In this document: one piece after another, positions 12,810-14,244 of the stretch
Position numbering within the stretch: position 1 is the first letter of the stretch
Layout of the letters: every line of letters begins with the position of its first letter
From: an uncultured Bacilli bacterium
GTDB lineage: Bacteria > Bacillota_I > Bacilli_A > RF39 > UBA660
Length of the DNA stretch: 14,244 nucleotides
Direction: 5' to 3'
Assembly (NCBI GenBank): GCA_947631895.1
Contig: CANRMU010000014.1
Coordinates: forward strand, 1 to 14,244
Notes under the pieces: generated by a model
What the model was told of the DNA's origin: nothing
Seen by the model: the letters and a program-made list of their open reading frames with translations, nothing else
The model's database searches: none
Made by a program: the position numbers and the translations under genes

Positions 12810-14244
12810 TTAAGCATTAAGTTGTAATTCATAAGGTTGTTCCATAGTGCCTTCACCTGATATTATAGTTACATTTTTTGTTAAATAAGCAGCTGGATAA
12901 ACATTTGCAGCATAATTTGTATTAAATGTTCCAACGTCTCCATAACTAAAAATTTTAGCTGCTTCAGCAGGAAATCCTTCAATATTGCTTATATATTGAT
13001 TTATACTCCACAAATCATTAATACCAAGTAACCAATCTGTATTTGCACATTCAATATAATCATATCCCCAACCTTCATATTCTAATTTAATATTTAAACA
13101 CATATCTCTTCCTATGCTTCCTCCGTTTGTTGCATATCCGTAATCTGATATATTAATTAATCCTATTCCATTATGTTTTCCACCGACATCTGTTTCTTTA
13201 CTCCATTCTGCTGGATATTTATTATTTTCTGCAGTGTTTTTATGTTCACCCTCATAAAATTCTTTTGTATTAAATATATAATAGTCATCTTCATAAAATT
13301 CGCCAATATTCCAAATTACTTCTTTATCTATCATTTTTCTTGCTGTGTCATCTAAGCCTTTTGGCAACTCTGTACCTAAATTAAAATCACACGTTTTTTG
13401 AATAGAATTAGTACCATAATCTCTTGCATAACATTCACCAGTTCCACTTTCATAATAAATGCCATTTAACATATCCTTTAATTTACTTGTCGCCCAATTA
13501 TTTGTAAATTCTTCTGCTCTATCCCATGCATATGCACCGAAATCTTTTTGATTTTCTATTCCATCTGTTCTTACTATTTTTACTCTTTGTTCTATTCCAC
13601 TATCAGTTTTAACATTAACTAAACCAATAATTTGCCATATTTCATTATTAAATCTTACATAGTTATGAACATATGGTGTATTTGTGTCTTCATATTTTAC
13701 TCCCGCGTAACGGTATTCTGTTTTATTCCATTCTTGCCCTATTTCTTTTAAATCATTATGTTCTACTTTATATAGGCCATTTTTACATGTTGTTATAGGG
13801 ATTTGTTTTCCTGCTATTTCAACCTTTTCTGGTGTAGTATTTATAGTTTGTTCTACTTCACTTGTTGCACCTTTATTATCCGTTACTCTTAATTTTATAG
13901 TATGGTCTCCTTCTAATTGTTCTGGGAATTCTTGTGTTTCATTTCCATCTTGCCATTCTTGTTCATCTATTTGATATTCATATTTTGAAATACTTTTATT
14001 TTTATAGGCGCTTGCGGTTGCTGTTGCCGTTATTGTATTTTCACATACTGATAAAGCAAGACTACTTGTTGGAGGTATATCATCTTCTTCAAGATAAGTT
14101 GATGTTACTGTTATTTTACTTCTAAATTCTTTATTCATTGAATCAGCATTTTCTACTGTTACTTTTTCATGCATCCATAGTCTAAATTCAAAATTCTTTG
14201 TTTCATTTGCTTCTAAATATCCACTCATTAATTTATGGGCTTCA
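12810..14244 (-). CDS. Secreted or surface protein, C-terminal part (5' end outside window)
   Basis: The frame is open to the window edge: an internal ATG lies at 14228, but EAHKL precedes it in frame with no stop and no Shine-Dalgarno, so the gene starts upstream. At least 478 codons are visible. Numbering from that Met, residues 1-47 (ETKNFEFRLWMHEKVTVENA) are beta-rich. Residues about 50-130 look like an Ig/PKD-type module (KYEYQIDEQEW, GDHTIKLRVTDNKGATSEV). Residues about 185-472 form a Cys-, Trp- and Tyr-rich domain beginning YVRFNNEIWQIIGL and containing VKIVRTDG, a pattern common in surface proteins of uncultured Bacillota and perhaps related to DUF6273-type domains. No LPXTG motif or C-terminal span is seen; the end is MEQPYELQLNA. 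Base composition looks less A/T-extreme than its neighbours. Role unknown; adhesion or substrate binding is a guess. Confidence 0.8.
   Translation of the reverse strand, partial: EAHKLMSGYLEANETKNFEFRLWMHEKVTVENADSMNKEFRSKITVTSTYLEEDDIPPTSSLALSVCENTITATATASAYKNKSISKYEYQIDEQEWQDGNETQEFPEQLEGDHTIKLRVTDNKGATSEVEQTINTTPEKVEIAGKQIPITTCKNGLYKVEHNDLKEIGQEWNKTEYRYAGVKYEDTNTPYVHNYVRFNNEIWQIIGLVNVKTDSGIEQRVKIVRTDGIENQKDFGAYAWDRAEEFTNNWATSKLKDMLNGIYYESGTGECYARDYGTNSIQKTCDFNLGTELPKGLDDTARKMIDKEVIWNIGEFYEDDYYIFNTKEFYEGEHKNTAENNKYPAEWSKETDVGGKHNGIGLINISDYGYATNGGSIGRDMCLNIKLEYEGWGYDYIECANTDWLLGINDLWSINQYISNIEGFPAEAAKIFSYGDVGTFNTNYAANVYPAAYLTKNVTIISGEGTMEQPYELQLNA

Noticed and set aside
13173..14125. Two plus-strand ORFs (13173-13355 and 13934-14125) opposite the surface-protein gene
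   Set aside because: No ribosome-binding sites and antisense to a convincing coding frame.

Overview
The window is very AT-rich bacterial DNA that uses the standard bacterial code: tryptophans are TGG, and TGA ends at least one gene. Shine-Dalgarno sites are strong (AGGAGG, AGGTGG). A YlmC/YmxH-type PRC-barrel protein, a SpoVB/YtgP-type flippase, many zinc-ribbon membrane proteins and the pnp-rpsO pair suggest a low-GC Bacillota (Bacilli or Clostridia-like, possibly an uncultured host-associated lineage). The exact taxon is inference. Every large gene lies on the minus strand, so biological order runs from high to low coordinates.

Layout in transcription order. (1) 14244-12810: the C-terminal part of a secreted or surface protein, open at the window edge. 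(2) 12729-12214: a GreA/GreB-like gene interrupted by one in-frame TGA inside a local duplication, with its own promoter. (3) 12180-11944: ylmC-like gene, probably starting at TTG. (4) 11939-10836: three tandem copies of a compact two-strand element (see below). (5) 10755-8126: a MurJ/SpoVB-type flippase and a sugar-transfer-type ATP-grasp enzyme, translationally close. (6) 8024-1062: a membrane and envelope cluster, made of a zinc-ribbon multi-span protein, a membrane-anchored M4 (thermolysin-like) metallopeptidase with a zinc ribbon, and two paralogous single-span proteins with WG-like repeats. The last of these carries a nonsense codon in its repeat-rich N-terminus. (7) 935-1: rpsO and the start of pnp, with a promoter, a structured leader and a terminator.

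The most interesting part is 10836-11939. Each of the three copies has a near-consensus sigma-A promoter on the plus strand and a leader hairpin that sequesters a very strong Shine-Dalgarno. Each then has a tiny ORF (34, 34 and 25 codons) for a hydrophobic single-span peptide, two hairpins, and a convergent minus-strand promoter whose short RNA would overlap the 3' part of the peptide mRNA. The 5' end of each mRNA is complementary to its own 3' end. The stems are kept across copies by paired or wobble-compatible changes. This is the architecture of type I toxin-antitoxin modules (Fst/RNAII, TxpA/RatA, BsrG/SR4 and hok-like fold-back), but I do not recognise the peptide family. The assignment is inference from architecture; no search was possible.

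The other genes point to envelope biology: lipid-linked precursor flipping, glycan assembly, an externally facing protease and externally facing repeat proteins. Two genes (the greA-like gene and the first WG paralog) carry single premature stops within short repeats near their starts, which suggests ongoing decay, replication slippage or a sequencing or assembly error.
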